Part shown: positions 26,723-42,300 of the stretch, piece by piece
Position numbering within the stretch: the stretch's first letter is position 1
Layout: every line of letters starts with the position of its first letter
Source: Plasmodium malariae
Lineage: Eukaryota > Apicomplexa > Aconoidasida > Haemosporida > Plasmodiidae
DNA: 64,000 bases
Assembly: GCF_900090045.1 (NCBI RefSeq)
Contig: NC_041782.1
Location: 2,199,001 to 2,263,000 of the forward strand
Direction: 5' to 3'
The notes under the pieces: generated by a model
What the model was told of the DNA's origin: nothing
Database searches by the model: none
Seen by the model: only the letters and a program-made list of their open reading frames with translations
Program-made: the position numbers and the translations under genes

Positions 26723-28085
26723 TAACATAAAATTATGGTTTATATATATATTTCTTTTTACAAAAATATTTTTTTTAAAGAATATATATATACTCCTTAA
26801 AATTAAGGGAAAAAGAAATATAATTAATTTTATTTATATCATGCATAAGTTTATATTTGTTACTGTAAAAAGGTGTCCTCATTATTTTTTATCCTTTTTA
26901 GTCTTAAATGATAATATGCTACATAAATAAAAAAATGAACTATTCGTTTAAAATTAAAAATAAATATTTTGGTTAGTAAATGATGGAATGATTTACATGC
27001 TTTGTGTTGTATATATATATATATATTTTTTTTTTAACATAGAAGGAATGTTTATGTTTATTCTACAAAATAACTTTAAGATAAAAATATCAGGAATCAT
27101 ATTTATTTTAAAAAATCCTTTTAATCGAAGTTTTACTTTATTTGCATTAAATATATATATAGTTATAAGTATAATATAAATAGTATTTTTTTTAAATAGT
27201 ATTCTTAGTTTAGAGCATGTGATTAATGATTTAATTTCCTCCTGTTATTATTTGACTCTAAGTTATTAGCTAATGTATATTATTATATGTATAATTAATT
27301 TTATTTTAAAAAGAAAAGTATAAACATAAACGTTTTAGGAAAAGGAAATATTTATATAATTATATATATAAATAAAAATGTAAATGTATATGTAATATAT
27401 TGAGAATTTTAAAAATATTTAATCTGTAAAAAAACTTTTTTTATTTAAATTCTTTATTTTTAAGATATAAATGAAAGTCATATTTTTTTACTTAAATTAT
27501 TTTTTTATAAAAAATAAATTATTAAAAGTAAGTTGAATTTCTGGATGAACTATGTGAATAATTTTTATAGATTAATTCTTTTAAAAATATTTTGTTTTTA
27601 TTTAATAAATTATTTAGTAAGAAAATGTTACTGAATTATTTTTATAATTTTGTTTTATTATGTACCCTATTATGCAGTATACAATATATATGTGTAAGGT
27701 AAAAATATAATGTAAAAATAAAAAAAAAGTTTAAAAGTATAAAATAAGCTAAATGATATCTTTATATTTACTGGCAGTATGAACTATATTCTGAGCATTT
27801 TTTCCCCAAGTATATTTATGTATGCTATTAAAAAGATATTTATTAAAAATAAAATTAAGTGCGCACTTATCATAAAATGATTTAAGTTTATCCTTTCCAT
27901 ATGAACATGCCATTGTTTCGATAATTCGGAATAATTTCAATATTACATATCTTTTGTTTTATTTTTTGAATGAGGTATAATGTATAATCCAAAAAATCTC
28001 TTATTTAAATTAACTAAAATTAATATATATAGTAAAATCTAAGGCGATACATGGTTATTTAAATCATTTAAAATTAGTGTATATA
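26723..28085. other. AT-rich region without recognised gene
   Basis: Open frames at 26709-26930 and 26988-27179 are rich in I, F, L and Y and look like products of base composition. A minus-strand frame at 27749-27940 has mixed composition but matches nothing I know. Confidence 0.45.
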
Positions 28086-28368
28086 ATGAAGGTTCCAATT
28101 CACAAATTAGATCAGTACACGATATTTTTATATGATAAAAAGATTTATCCCTATTTATAAAATATTACATGTTTAGTAATTTGTATAGAACGAACTTCAA
28201 GGAGAACATAAAAGTGGTATTCTATCATTATCCTTAAGAAAAGAAGAATTTCCTTTCGACTTTTTGGAACATTTCCATATTATAGTGATACTTGCAATTA
28301 TATTTCTGAGAATGTTTGTTGTATTTTTACTTTTGTATAAAGTAAATAAAAATAAAATACAGAAATAA
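28086..28368 (+). pseudogene. C-terminal relic of an unidentified membrane protein
   Basis: The first part reads MKVPIHKLDQYTIFLYDKK in one frame. From 28189 a different frame is open for 59 codons to a TAA at 28366, reading NELQGEHKSGILSLSLRKEE and FPFDFLEHFH. A single hydrophobic span (IIVILAIIFLRMFVVFLLL) and a basic tail YKVNKNKIQK follow. The layout, with one membrane span and a short basic tail at the end, fits the C-terminus of a variant surface or exported protein. The family is not identified. Confidence 0.4.
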
Positions 28369-31300
28369 ACATGCTATTTGATATTATTATAATTTAATTT
28401 AGTCAAAAATTTATAATTATGTAATAGCATTATATATTGAGTTTTTTTAATTTATACTCATTTGTTTTTTCCTTGGATGTTGTACATATAAAAGGGTAAG
28501 AATGGAACAAAAGAAATTAAGAATAGTTCTCAAGAATAACGTATTTATGAACTATTAACTCATTAATAATGGTCTTCTCATTTAAATTTGAGGAACGTTA
28601 GAATTCATCTAACTTATCTTGCTTTACAAGTTTTCTTACTAAAATTTCACATAGAATATCTGCCACATAAATATAACAATGTTAAAATTTTTTTATATTG
28701 GGTTAAAATTTAATTTATATTTAGTTTCATCGGAACAAATAATAATAAAAATTTAAATTAATGTTAGTTATGAATTAAATATATATATTCTTCTTATTTT
28801 TTCAATAATTTTTTTATTTTAATATTTTACCCTTATATTTATATAATAAAATTATTGAACTTTTTAATACTTTTGTTTTTTTCCTTTCCCCTATTATATA
28901 ATACTTAGTTATTAAACGTTATTTAATATTTTTGTATAAGGAAATAAGTATTTACTTTATCATCTTGTATTGTATATTTATGTTTTAAAATTATTTGTAT
29001 TACCTCCTAACAAAAATATCATGCACAAGTGGATATAATTGCTAAGGACTCTTACATTACTAGTGTATATATCTTAACATTTTCTGTAAATATTTTTAAT
29101 AAACATATATTCCTTTTTTTATTTTTGATTTATTTTATTTATTAATAAATATTCACTTATATTTAACTTTTATACAACTAAGTTTTGTGATTTTCTAATG
29201 CAAAATGTATAAATCGTAATTTGTGTTAAACATTCCCTTTAGGATAATGACTTATATTATGAAAACCTCCTTTATAATTTCTGTTTACATTTTCATGTGT
29301 ATATTGTTAGGATTATCTAGTTTCTTCTTCAATTTTGTAAACATTATTTATTATTTTTCTTTCTTAAAAGATTATGTAAAGGCATTTAAATGGAATCAAA
29401 TTATACGAAAAAAAAATATTTATATATGTACTTAAAACTATAGTTATGGGCTAGATATTCTTTGAGAAAATGAATTTTACAAATTATGATACAATATTCA
29501 TGCTATTAAGTATAATTTTTATAAACTGTATATATAATAAATAAAGTGAATGTTGCTATTAATATGACAACTGTCGTTAAACTTCTAATAACTACATAAC
29601 TTTTTATATGTGCTAAAATTTTTGTATTCCAGGAAAATCAGTTACATTGACTATTTTCTCGTCATGTATGTCCTTATAATTGTTTAACTCTTTATAAAAT
29701 TAGTTACTTTTTTTTGCTTTATACTTATTTGAATGTTAAATATAAAAGTTATAGCATTTTTTAGGAACTACACAATTACTAGTTGTTTTATTATTCTGAG
29801 AAGTAAAATTGTTAAAAACCTAATAAATTATATAGCTCTGTAAGTTTTTTAAAAATACAAAGATAAATGTTTTCTTTATATTCCTAAAATATATTATTTT
29901 TATAGGATGTAATATCTTTATATTGTTTAAAGCAACTACCCTTATTGTGAATTGCACACTTTTTTGTTCGGTATTTCAATTATTAAAAAGATCTGTTTTT
30001 TAAAAGATATATAATAGTCTTTCTTATAAGTTAAAAAAATAGAACTCTGTTGACATGGACAGATAACGTAATTATCAGTATTTTCTAAAATTCTTGAGTT
30101 AATTCTATTACAAATAGATCAATGATTTTTCCTATGAACATTATGGGTAGCTCTATGAAATTAAACTTTATAATTAAGATAATTATGAAGTAAATTATTC
30201 TATAAGGAAAAAAGAATTTAAAATATATAAATGCGCAAAATCTTATTTCATAAAAAAGAATATTTATTTTAATTATAGAAAAATGAATTCTTCAAATGAT
30301 ATGCTATATATAATTATTATAAAAAAAAGATAAGATATGACATCTTTCCTATATTACGGGATTCCAACATATTTAAATATACATGAATTGAATATCGATA
30401 ATTAAAATTTTATCTTGTTAATATTTACATATGTAAAAGAACAATAATAACGTGTTGATATGTGGTGTATTCCTTTTTTTATACATGTAATTTTAAAAAA
30501 AATTCCTTAGTAAAATTAGAACTTTAATTTTTTTATAATATTTAGATAAGGTTTTATAGTTTGTATCGTATAAAATAAACGATTTTAAATGTAAATATAA
30601 TAATTTTGAAAATCAAGATTACTTTTATGAACTTAAAAACGTTTTTTGAGAAAAATAAACTTTCCTATTAGTTTCATTTATGGGAGGATTAATTAATTGA
30701 ACTAATAATTTATATACAAAAATAAATTAATTTTAGTACTTTTTCATCTATAATGCACATAATATTAGAGTACGTATTTAGGAATCCTTTGTCGACTTTT
30801 AAAAAACTATAAATAGGTAAATATTATCTCTTCAAAAATTATAGAATTTTTTTTTTATTAACTATTATTTTTTTTTAAGGTAAAAATAATACTTTTCAAA
30901 TTATATCAAATAATTTTTTTTGTAGATCATAATAATACACATGTTCATAGGGAACATAAACTTCATAATTAATAATGAGATTCCAATTAATATAAATGAA
31001 AAATAAATTTAACTAAAATGCTAATATAATATATGACAATAAGTAATATTTTGTTAAATTAAAAATATATTTCAAAAAAAGAAGTAGTTTTAATTATAAG
31101 GGTGTTATGCGAACGATAGACTAAATAATATATTAATAAAATATTCCTTTAATTTCCTCCTCTCTGTGAGATGAGGTAGTTAGAGTTATAATTTTTTTTT
31201 TATTACATTTGATTTAATATTATATACATATATATATTTCGAGTATTAATGCGTAAAAAAAAAGTAGATATTATCATACTGAATGTTGATCATAATTATA

Positions 31301-34300
31301 AATTAAAAAAAAGAAAAAAAAAAAATATAGAATAATTTCCTAACGTCTTTAATATAAAATTTTTTAAAAATTATTATGCCCTTGTAACATAATAAATTTA
31401 TAGATTAATATATCTTATAATGTTCATCAATAAAATCTATAAAACATATATTCTATTTGAAAACATGTTTATCATATGTGTTTTACTTTTTTTATATAAT
31501 GAAGTAAATGTGTGAAGTAGTATCATATTATTTTTCAATTTTGTATATACCTCTTTTATTTAATTTATCTCTTTTCTTCATTATATAGTTTTTATTATAT
31601 AACATTTGTTTCAAGACCCTTATAAAATAATAATAAATTAATTCTTTTTTTCTTTGATATAATATTGTTGTTAAATATATTACTCTCATATATAATAAAT
31701 TATAATATACAAACCAGAAGTTAATATTACATTTTAATTTTATTAATGTATTTATCATATAATTAAATATATTTTAACAAAACTTAGAAATGAAGTAAAC
31801 GAGAAAAAAATTAACAAAAATTAAAGAAAATAGAGATGTTAAAAATGTTATTTAGTATTACATATACTTAATTAATTGACATTTTAGTGATACTCTAAGA
31901 TGCAATTATTCGGTATTTTACATTATATAATAAGATAATACATATTACGAGGCAGAGATATTGAATCTCTAAGATACATTAGAGGATATAAATAAATATA
32001 ATGAACTAAAAAAGGAGAATAAGCATCACAAGTGTTAGAGAAATTATTATTTAAAGTTATATACATTGTTTTTAAATAACATATTAAACTGTTATTAATT
32101 ATTTTAACATATCATTCTTATGCTATGATTTACTTATATTTCTTGAAACAATATAGATGTACTTCCTATTTATTATATATTCCTTTTATGTGAAATAATA
32201 AAAATACATCAGTTGAATTCATTCTTATAAATTTGAGTTTATAATAAATCATTCATTATTATTTTTTCTTAATTTATTCAATTATATATATATGTAAACA
32301 TTAGTAAAGGATATTATTTCTATATTTGGATTTTTATGTGTTATTTGATATATATATAGTTTCTGCATTAAGTTGTTCTATTTTTTATTTTTTATTTGTA
32401 TATAGTAATATTTGCGTACTTTTATTTTATAAAAAATTGTAAAATAAAATGTGGCGAATTATATATAAAAGTTAAATGTAATTAAAATTTATATGTGAAA
32501 CCCTAAATAAAGCACATTCATATTATCACTATTTAAAAATATATAAATTTTTGCTATCATTAACTAGCCAAAATATTCATGTATGAATAATGATTATTTA
32601 TTTTTAAAGAAATAATATCGATTAATTTATAAAAAAATTTATATAAAGCCTTCTAATGAAAAAATTTTAATTATTTAAAATACATATATAATTATGGTTC
32701 TATGAGGAATTTATTCGTTAATTGCACATAATAAATTAGCATAATATACAACAATAAACTTTTACTTCATTTTTTATTCACATGCTCTTAATTTGTGCCT
32801 CATAGAGAAAATCGATAATGTGGTTTAAACATAGCTTAAGAATGTTATCTTATGTATGAATTATAAATATAAAAAATTAATTAAAAATTTAAATTGTATG
32901 AATAATAGTATTGGAATTCACATTTTTTTGTTAATGTGATGTTATGTATTTGTTTTAAAATTAGCTAATAAAATATTTTAGAGAAATTCACAAATGTTTT
33001 TCTAATTTTCTGTGTAATAAGAATATTTATTTATAAAAAGTAATTTAAGGATATTTTTACTTTTTTTCATATAATTACATAATATAACATAAAAAAATAA
33101 AAATTATGTAAAACCAAATAAAAATATTTAATAATATGTTCTATAGCTTTGCAAATAGTTTATTCGAAAAATAAAAATAAAATAAGAAATTTCAGTGAAA
33201 TGGTGATTTACATCTTAATTCATAAACATTTAACATATTTAATAAAATATTACATAAAAATAATAGTGTTTTATATATGAATAAATATTCTGTATTTCTC
33301 TTAAAGTTCTCTGCAAATAATAAAAATAATGTATTTATGTATATTTTTAAATATTTAATTATGCAAATTAAAGATATAAAATTTTTCATAATTGGCATTT
33401 AGGATTAATTTAATATTGATAGTATTTTCTAGGTGCTCAATAAAGTTTTAATCTTTCATTCTAGATAATATCGCTTCTTAGATAAATAACATATAAATTC
33501 TCATGGAAGACATATATATATATATTCAAATATAGAGAATCTAATATAATATAATAAACTATTATTAATTAGGAGCTTTGTTCATTTGGAATATGCAATT
33601 TTTTATTATATTATTAACTTATTTATTATTATTCAAGAAACTTTATATTTTTCGAATTAAATATTAATCCAGTAATAAATTAATTAATTTTTATATAATA
33701 TTATACATATAGAAAAATTCTATCATACATAACAAGAATCGTCATATATTAATATAATGCCAAAAGAAATCAGCAAAGAATGTAATTATTAAATATTTTC
33801 TTCCATTGTGCAATAAAAATGTTTATATTATTAATATACTAAACATCAATTTATATTACTGTATAACATAACATTAAATAGTTATAAAATTATATATGTT
33901 CGATATTTAATTACATAAGTTTAAACAAACTATTTTAAAAAAAAATGGAAAAAAAAAAACAAATAACAAATAATGTAATATTATATAATTAAAATAATTC
34001 CTATCTAGGATAATATTTTGAGCTTTAACATTATTATTGTAACGTTCTGAATACCTATATTGATCTCTGATTAATTTAAAATTTATGTAGAAAAATAATA
34101 TGTATTTTAAAAATGTAATTTATAAATGAAATAAGCTTTTTGATTTTTTTCAAAGAAATTATTTATTAAGGAATAAAACAAAATATACAGCTTAATATTT
34201 CATAAATTGATATATATTATTTAATATAAAAAGATTAATATTTTTTATATATAAAATATAATTTTTCTAATTTTATTGAATCAAGTATTAATATAAATTT

Positions 34301-34374
34301 CTAATAGATATTCTTGTAGAAATAAATAAAATTATATATTTTTGAAATATTTTTTATGTAATTGAATTTCAATC
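28369..34374. other. AT-rich region, largely empty
   Basis: About 6 kb with no intact gene. A hydrophobic frame at 29223-29435 and a short relic at 31934-32096 are the only open stretches that drew attention. The rest is A/T runs and AT-rich filler. Confidence 0.5.
31934..32096 (+). pseudogene. Possible small coding relic
   Basis: One frame reads DNTYYEAEILNL, a stop, DTLEDINKYNELKKENKHHK, a stop, then RNYYLKLYTLFLNNILNCY to a stop. The charged middle part is unusual for chance translation here and loosely recalls PIR N-terminal sequence, but no diagnostic motif is present. Confidence 0.28.
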
Positions 34375-36370
34375 TTCATATTTTACTCCCTCTTCTATCT
34401 TATATATTATTCTTTATAATACATTCGTCTTCTTATTTTATCTTTTTATGAATCTTAGCATTCAAGAAATGTGTTCATCGGCAACATATATCTACATTTG
34501 AATATATTCTTAATATATCATTATCAATTTCTAGAATGTATTATTCTACTATTTGGTAATATTTTTTCATAATATTCTTATGATCTATGGTGTTTAATTA
34601 TGTATCTTTTCTCTTATCCAATGTTCTATCTCTCTTTTAAGAGTATTCATATTTACAATAGGAGTATCCATATTTTTCCTATTACCTAAAGCATCAGTAT
34701 TATTTTTAATTATGTTTTCCATTATTTATGGCTTCTAATATGAATTTTCTTCTCTATTCCATTCATTTATTAAATTATCCAAGAGTAATTCCCTAGTTTT
34801 TATATGCTCCTCTTTTTTGAATTTTTTTAATAACATAATAAGTACTAGTATACACAATTTTTCTATTAAAATTTTTTAAAAATATTTACATAGTTCCTTT
34901 TATCTTCTTTTGTTTTCCATTTATTTTTAATTTATTAATGAAATGTTATCTTTTTTTTATTTATTTTCATATACATCTGAAATTCTTCTCTCAATCATAT
35001 AAATCAGTTCATTTCCAAATATTATTCTATAATCATATGATTTTTTTATATAAACTGTGTGTTTATATCTTTGTCTCTTTCTAAAAATGTAAAATTTTTA
35101 TTTTCATTTGAAATATTTTTTTTTAATTCTTCACATTTTTTACGGATGCTTATTTTTAAAATTATTAAAGGAGTTCGCTTTTTTCAATTTATTCAAAAGA
35201 TATCTATGTGTTTATGATCATTTATTCCATAGAATATTTTTTTTTAATGTCACTCATATTTTTAGTATTTTCTATTAACTGTTCTTAATTTGTTAAATTA
35301 GGATAGGTTCTATGTGGTACTTATATGATGTTTTCTAGGAATGTTTCCAGAAGTTATCCTTTATTTTTATTCTCATATATATTTTTGGAATTTTTCGAGT
35401 ACTTCCATATGTAATTCTATAATGGTTTTGGATCTATCTTTTTTTCGTTTCGATCAGTTTAAATTCTTCTTCATGTTGTGTTCCCGTATATTTATTTTTT
35501 TTGTGATTTCTTTATCTTTTCATAATAGGTTTTCTGTATTATCACGTATTAAAACTTCACTAATTGTATCGTAAAATGAGGATACTAGTATTGTTAATTA
35601 TTTTACGTGTTATCTTTTTAACTTTTTTTTTAACAGACCTCTTATAGTGTACTAAGATAAAAAAAGAGAAGAATAATAAAATTATTTATTAGAATAATTA
35701 TTTGTTTATCATATTTTTGAACTTTTATTTTTGCATTACTTTAATAAGCAAGTAAAATAAAATAATTACAAACCTTATTAAAATAGATGATATATATGTA
35801 AAAGATATATTGCCTATTGAGCTTTAATTATATTTTAGATATATAAATTAATTAGTATGTTTATTTAATTAGTAGTATAATAAGCATTAGCTATACCTAG
35901 GGTTTTAGATATTGTAGGAGCAGAAGTGGAGAAGTTTTAAGTTTTTGTGGTATGATATTGTCATTTCTAGCGTAAGGAGGGCTTTCATGAGTTCAGTGAT
36001 TCTACAAAATGATGCAGATATATCCGTGTTTCTAGAGATATGCAATGGAACTATGTATATGTTTTTGTTGTTTCCGCTTTTATAGGTTCAGAATCATTAG
36101 GTTCGTTTTCTAAACTTCGTAATTCAGACGATAATATGTGAACTTGTGCTTAAGGATCGAGTACTTCTTGAGTTAAGTACGTATTTATCCGATCCGTTTG
36201 ATATTCCTATTGTTGTGAGTATTATTCTTGAAGTTTAGTTAAATGTTCTCCACGTGGATATTGCTTTTTTTTGGAGGGGGATTATAGTGTTATATAACTG
36301 AATTGAAGAGATTATATTTAGGAAGTTCTTGAAATACTTCAGACTTACTTAAAACGCAACATATTTTTGT
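34375..36370 (-). pseudogene. STP1/SURFIN-like pseudogene, minus strand
   Basis: Read on the minus strand from about 36370 down, the coding scraps come in the order expected for an STP1-type protein. First come VFQELPKYNLFNS and a Gln/Thr/Glu-rich part (LTKLQE, EYQTDRINTYLTQEVLDP, AQVHILSSELRSLENEPN). Near 35330-35580 come YDTISEVLIRDNTENLL and SKTIIELHMEVLEKFQK, close to the IELHMEVLEECxKE motif I associate with STP1. Near 34600-34830 come KKFKKEEHIKTRELLLDNLI and LKREIEHWIREKI, a tryptophan-containing helical region. Stops and frame changes are frequent; many stops are TAA or TAG next to Gln-rich context. STP1 proteins are predicted surface or exported variant proteins. The precise ends and any short exons are not resolved. 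Confidence 0.68.
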
Positions 36371-39300
36371 AAATGTTAATTTTATATTGTTTTTTTTCTT
36401 ATTCTTGATAATTTTGTTTTTTATTATTTTTAAAATAATTTTTCTTATTTATTATTCATGCATAATATTCACTAATATTACTTGAGCAATTACTATGACA
36501 ATTATATGGTTAAGAACGTACATTATTAAGGTATTTTTTCTTTGTTTTTTTTATTTTTTTTTTAAAGAAATATTCTGTTTCATAAATTAATTTTAAAAGT
36601 TTTTTTATCTTATTCCTTTGAAATTATGAAGAATCTTCCTTATACATTTAGTCATTTGTATAAATTTTGGTTCACGTCATTTAGAGTTCTTTTCTATTCG
36701 TGTTTTTTATTTGTATTATATGGAGGGGATCTTTATTCTTAATTATATAATTAACAATTTTCAAATATTTATTTATAAATTTTTATCTTGCACATTATAT
36801 AGGGAACAAAATTCCTATTCTATATATTTGTACAATATTTTTAAAATAATGATCATTAAGAAAATTGAATGAATCTTTAAATAGCGCAATGAAATCCTAT
36901 ATTCAAAAGAATTATTAGAAATAACTTAAGTATTAATTTTTACATTAGATACATTATTTGTCTTTTTTATCGTACGCTATAATTAAAGCATAAATTTATG
37001 AATTTTAAAAAAATATGAATATTACCAGGTAAAAGGATTTTCTACGTGTACTTTATTTTAATACGCTAGTTTATTGTAAATAACGATTTAAATGAAATAT
37101 GCAAATTTATATCTTTTATAAATAACGTAATTTTAAAATATATAATAACACAAATTATAAAATATTCTACTACGTAAAAATATATATGCGAATTATAGGT
37201 TAATTGATTACGATAATATTTATTTTATATGCTTCTTATATTTATTTACATTAAATAAATATATTACGGAAGTCTATATACGCTAGTATCATTTTGGTAT
37301 TAAACACGTATAAGTATATATTTTCATATAAGTTTCATACTACCTTTATGAAGAATAAAAATAGTGACTAATAATAAGAAATTGAATATAAGTTATGTTT
37401 ACGAGTAATAAAAAAAATTTTGTGCAAAAATATCATTCATATTAATGTTTAATTTTTATCTTTTTTTTTTAATATAGACGTATGTATGTAAATATTAAAA
37501 CTTCTATTGATGGAAACAATTCATCATATTCTTGATTTTTCCGGAAATATATATCTTATAATTAAATCATTATTAGTTCTCATTGTATGTTTATATTTTA
37601 TCATTTTACTTTTATAGTTCATTTTTAATACGGGTAATTGTAGTATTGTAATTATCTTATAAATTGTTTTTTATATTTATTAGTTAGTGTATAGATAAAA
37701 TAAGTAATAATTTATAATAAATTGTTCTTATACTTTTTGAAAGTTCTAACCATAAAAATGTACTTAAAACATCTCATGTTATATATATACCATTTATCCC
37801 CAAATTGACTATTTATAGTTTATATTATTTCACTGATTTTGTTTTAAATATTATAATTTTATATATATATATATGCTCTAAAACCTATTCCTCTTACCAT
37901 GTTTAGATAAGAATGTTTTCATTTGAACTAAATTTTAATTAATATAATGCTTATTCGGATAGATGAATTAATGAAAATATGTGTGCCTACTTATTCAAAG
38001 TATGAAAAATTATTAGTATATAATCATAATAAAATTATTGTATATAATTAAAAAAATAACATATTTTATTTGTAATAATAAATAATAATATTATAATTCC
38101 ACATAAATGAAATAATATATTATGTTATATGATAAAAAAATATATTGAACATTCATAATATTTTTTCTGTAAATATTCATATTTATATTAGAATAAATAG
38201 ATTAAAAGGATATTATTTATTTTTTGTTTTGTTTTGTATTTGATATTTAATTGAAAATTTTTTTTTCGTATTATTAATAAATATTTAGAATTGCAAAATA
38301 AAATAGTTCATGCATTAATTTAAGATAATCTTTAATAAAAGCATGTGTAAATAAAATTACAAAACAATGTAAACGAATTACAAACAACATACATTATTGT
38401 ATTATAATATATTTTATTAGTTCTAATTTTAATGACTTTTATTTGAAATATGTTCATAAATAATAAAAGATGATGCTAATATTAAAAACAAAATACATAA
38501 TAAAGATAATAGATTTTAATAAATTACTTTGCACCAAGAACTGTTATTTTAATTATTGTTAATCAATCTATTATATTAAATATTTATTAGTTTTATTTAT
38601 TTTTAATTTTCTTTTATTAAATTTTATACAATTTTTTTTGTTACTTGTTCTACATTTTCTTTTTGTTATAATTCTTTATATTCTATCACATTTCTTTTTA
38701 AAATATTTTTATTAATAAGCATATTCAAGTAAATATAAAATTAATATATCGTGCATTAAGTTATATATTTAATTTGCCTTATTTGAATACATTAGTTAAA
38801 AATATATTGAATATATTATTTAATAAGTTGAGGTTGGAAGAATATGTGGAAAAATAAAACAAAATATGATATGCTCAAATAATTTATAAAATATGGATAG
38901 TACTGAATAAATGTTTTTTTCAAATATTTACATAACAATATTAATTATTATTTTTTTTTTTTTTTTACAATTTTATATATATACTGAAATATTTTTTTTT
39001 CGTCGTTCACATATACTTAATTATTTTATTTCAATATATAATCATCGTTATTGCACTATTATAGAGTTTATATTTTACATTTAACTAAATGTAACGCTAA
39101 ATTAATAATAATTCATACGAAAAATTGAAGTATTTTTTATAGTAGTATGAATATATAATTTATTATTTAAACATTTATATTTTTAATTATAGTAGATATG
39201 TAGCTTATATAAATTTTTCATATCAAGTACAGCAATAGAATTGATATATATATATATAATGTAACACATCATGTATATGAAAATTATGGATTAAAATAAT

Positions 39301-42300
39301 ACTGTATGACATTATTAAGTTACTTTATATAACATAATGTATTTTTTTCTTCTTCAGTGTTTATAAATTCACAGAACAATAATTACGATATATATAATTT
39401 TAAAAAAGCACTATGTATTTAAATTTATAGTTCGTATTACTTCATACCTGAGTTTAAAACTAACACTATAACCTTATAGTGTAAGCATCCTTATAAAATA
39501 TATATATACATGAAAATTATAATAAAATAATTTATTTTATGATAAATGTATTGTAATTTAACATATATTCTCGTAGTTATGTATGTATATAAATAGTTAT
39601 GTGATACTATTCAAGGAACCTGTATTATAATTTCTTAAATAATGTAATAAATTTTATTTATCCAAATTATAGAATTGTAAAATATTTGATATTGTTGTAA
39701 GGTTTTAATTAATATCTTTTAATCCTAAAGTATTGAAAATTTTCGTTTTTAGTGAAATTAGTTTAATATAAAATTCTATTGATACAATGCAGACCTTCCA
39801 AAAGTGAGTTAAACAATTTATTGCATATCTTAAATTTTATTTATCCTAGTATAAAAATAATTTTTTTTTTCATTACTTCTATATTAAAATAGATAATATC
39901 TTTATAATTACGAGATGTATTTAGATTTAATGAATATTTTATTTTTCTACAATATATGCTGATAAGGTTATGAAAATTTATTTGTTGAATTGTCTTTATA
40001 TATACTTATATGGATCTATTTCTGGTAATAAATATTACATATAATATGTTATTTTGGTATAATAGCAGTAGTATTGGTTATATAATTAATATTAACATAT
40101 TTTTCTGTTTCTACTATTTCTTATTCGTAACTAGTAAATTATCAAAATATAATTCTACTTTAATTTCACTTTGTTTTTTTTTAGTTATGCTTGTTAACTA
40201 TTGTCGTTTTACATGCACTTTCTATATTTCTTTTTGAGGCATACTTATTTGTATAATATTACTTTAGTAATATTATCACTAAAAAAAATATATTCTAACA
40301 TTTTATTTGGTGCTTTTTTAAAATGCATTTCATTTAACTTGTTAAGGATTCTATTTTATATGAGCAAATATATTTAATAATGTATGTCTATAGATTATAA
40401 TTATGTTTATTATGATATGTTACGTAATACATAATGTTAAATGAATGTGTTCGATCTTTTTAAGAACCATTTATCGATACTTGTTCATTTTGTTCATATA
40501 AATATTTCTAAATATTTACTTTTTTTATTACGGAATATGATGGAAATGTCGAGATAACTTTATCAGTTTAAAAAAACTTTCATATTAGTAAATACAACTC
40601 TATTGCAACAGTAGTATTAAGCCGCAGTAATTTATAAAGATTGTAGAAGTGCTTTCACATCTTTAATTTGAATTATTTATACTGTTGTACAAAAGAAAAT
40701 ATAAGAAGATTTTTGCAATAAATGTTAATGTAGTTATTGCTAATAAGGAGATAAATTTATATTAAGAAATATAAGAAAATGCTTCTATTTGTGATAGTGA
40801 TAACTTGAATGAGGATTTTTTAGAAACGACTTTTCTCTGGAATTCACTGGTTTCATGTAGCTCATCAACATAATTTAAGATTAATACTATTTTGTGCTTA
40901 ATCGTATAACATTTACAAGTATAATAGTAATTTTAAAATATTTCTTATTGTACAAAAAAATTATTGTTATTTTGTAGATAACGTTTATATATATTACTGT
41001 TATTTTATCAGTCATATTTTTCAGAATAGATGAGTTGACTTTATGCATATAATGAATTATGGGAACTGTTTAACTATAGTAAGATATATAATTTATATGC
41101 TAAATTATAAAAAAAGGGATAATTTATAATATTTTTTGTTTTATCGTAAAATATCAAAATCTCAGATTTATCTATGTAAATTATATTGAAAACATGAAAT
41201 GCATTACAACCTATAAAAATTCGGCATTTAAATGAATATTTTATTTTTGGTAGATATAATACTACATAGCTAGTATAAATAAGAAAAGGAATTTTTGAAG
41301 ATTCAAATTTATTATTATATTATATTTAGCTTGTTTTATTATTTTGTACGGATATTAATAATATTATTTATTTTATATACAAAAGGCAAATGTTGATAGT
41401 CATGTAAACTTTATTTAATTGTGTATATATGTATAATAACAGAATTGTTTTACAGTACAAAAATTTAATAAGAATAAATTTAAATATTTTTTTATAATTT
41501 TAAACTATTTGCATATGATTTCTTAATTTAGGTAAAACAAATAATTTAGAAAAATATTTATTTATTTTTTTAAAAAAGTCCGTAAAGTATGTTCACAATC
41601 AATTAATATTGCTTAAACGAAAAACTAGTATTAACAAGCAAATTTGTATTAAGATTTTATTATTATATAGTTCACTTATTTTTCATTATTTAATAATTCA
41701 TATATATGATTTTTAACATTTTAAGGTGGTTAGCTCATACTATTTATTATGGAAATATTAAATGAATGAAAAAAATTGACATCAGCAAGAGGTACGAAAA
41801 CATAAAAGAAACTTAATAAGGTATTTCATACATGTCGAATTGACATTAAAATTAACTTAAATCAATATGAATACAAAATGTTACTTTTTGTAAAATGCTT
41901 TTTTCTTTTTTTTTTTAATTTCTTATTTTTTTCCTTAGAATAGTATGATATTTTAAAAGATAAAAATCCAATTCCATATTAAATGATTAGATTAATTTCG
42001 TTATTACACAATTACATAATATTATATATTATAATTTTCTCTCATAATATATAAGCACACAAATATGTTAACATAGTACAATTTTATTGTTGACGATATT
42101 TTTATCTAAATATTATTTTATGTTCTCAAGTTGCATATGTGAAAAATGTTCCTAATGTAATGTATTTATAAATAAATAAATAAAAAATAATTTATTTCTT
42201 CAAAAATTATAATAATTAAAATTACTAAATGATAAAATTTACAAAATTATACTCTATTTTTTTCTTAATTATTACCTAAATATAATATCACATATATAAT

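Noticed and set aside
27749..27940. Minus-strand 63-codon frame with cysteines
   Set aside because: Mixed composition is suggestive, but there is no family resemblance or splice evidence.
29223..29435. 70-codon frame with two hydrophobic stretches and a basic end (KAFKWNQIIRKKN)
   Set aside because: Could be a C-terminal relic of an exported protein, but no motif or upstream exon supports it.
40010..40237. 75-codon hydrophobic frame that could look like a membrane protein
   Set aside because: Almost only hydrophobic residues plus N, S and Y from poly-T-rich DNA; no recognisable neighbour exon or shared flank element.
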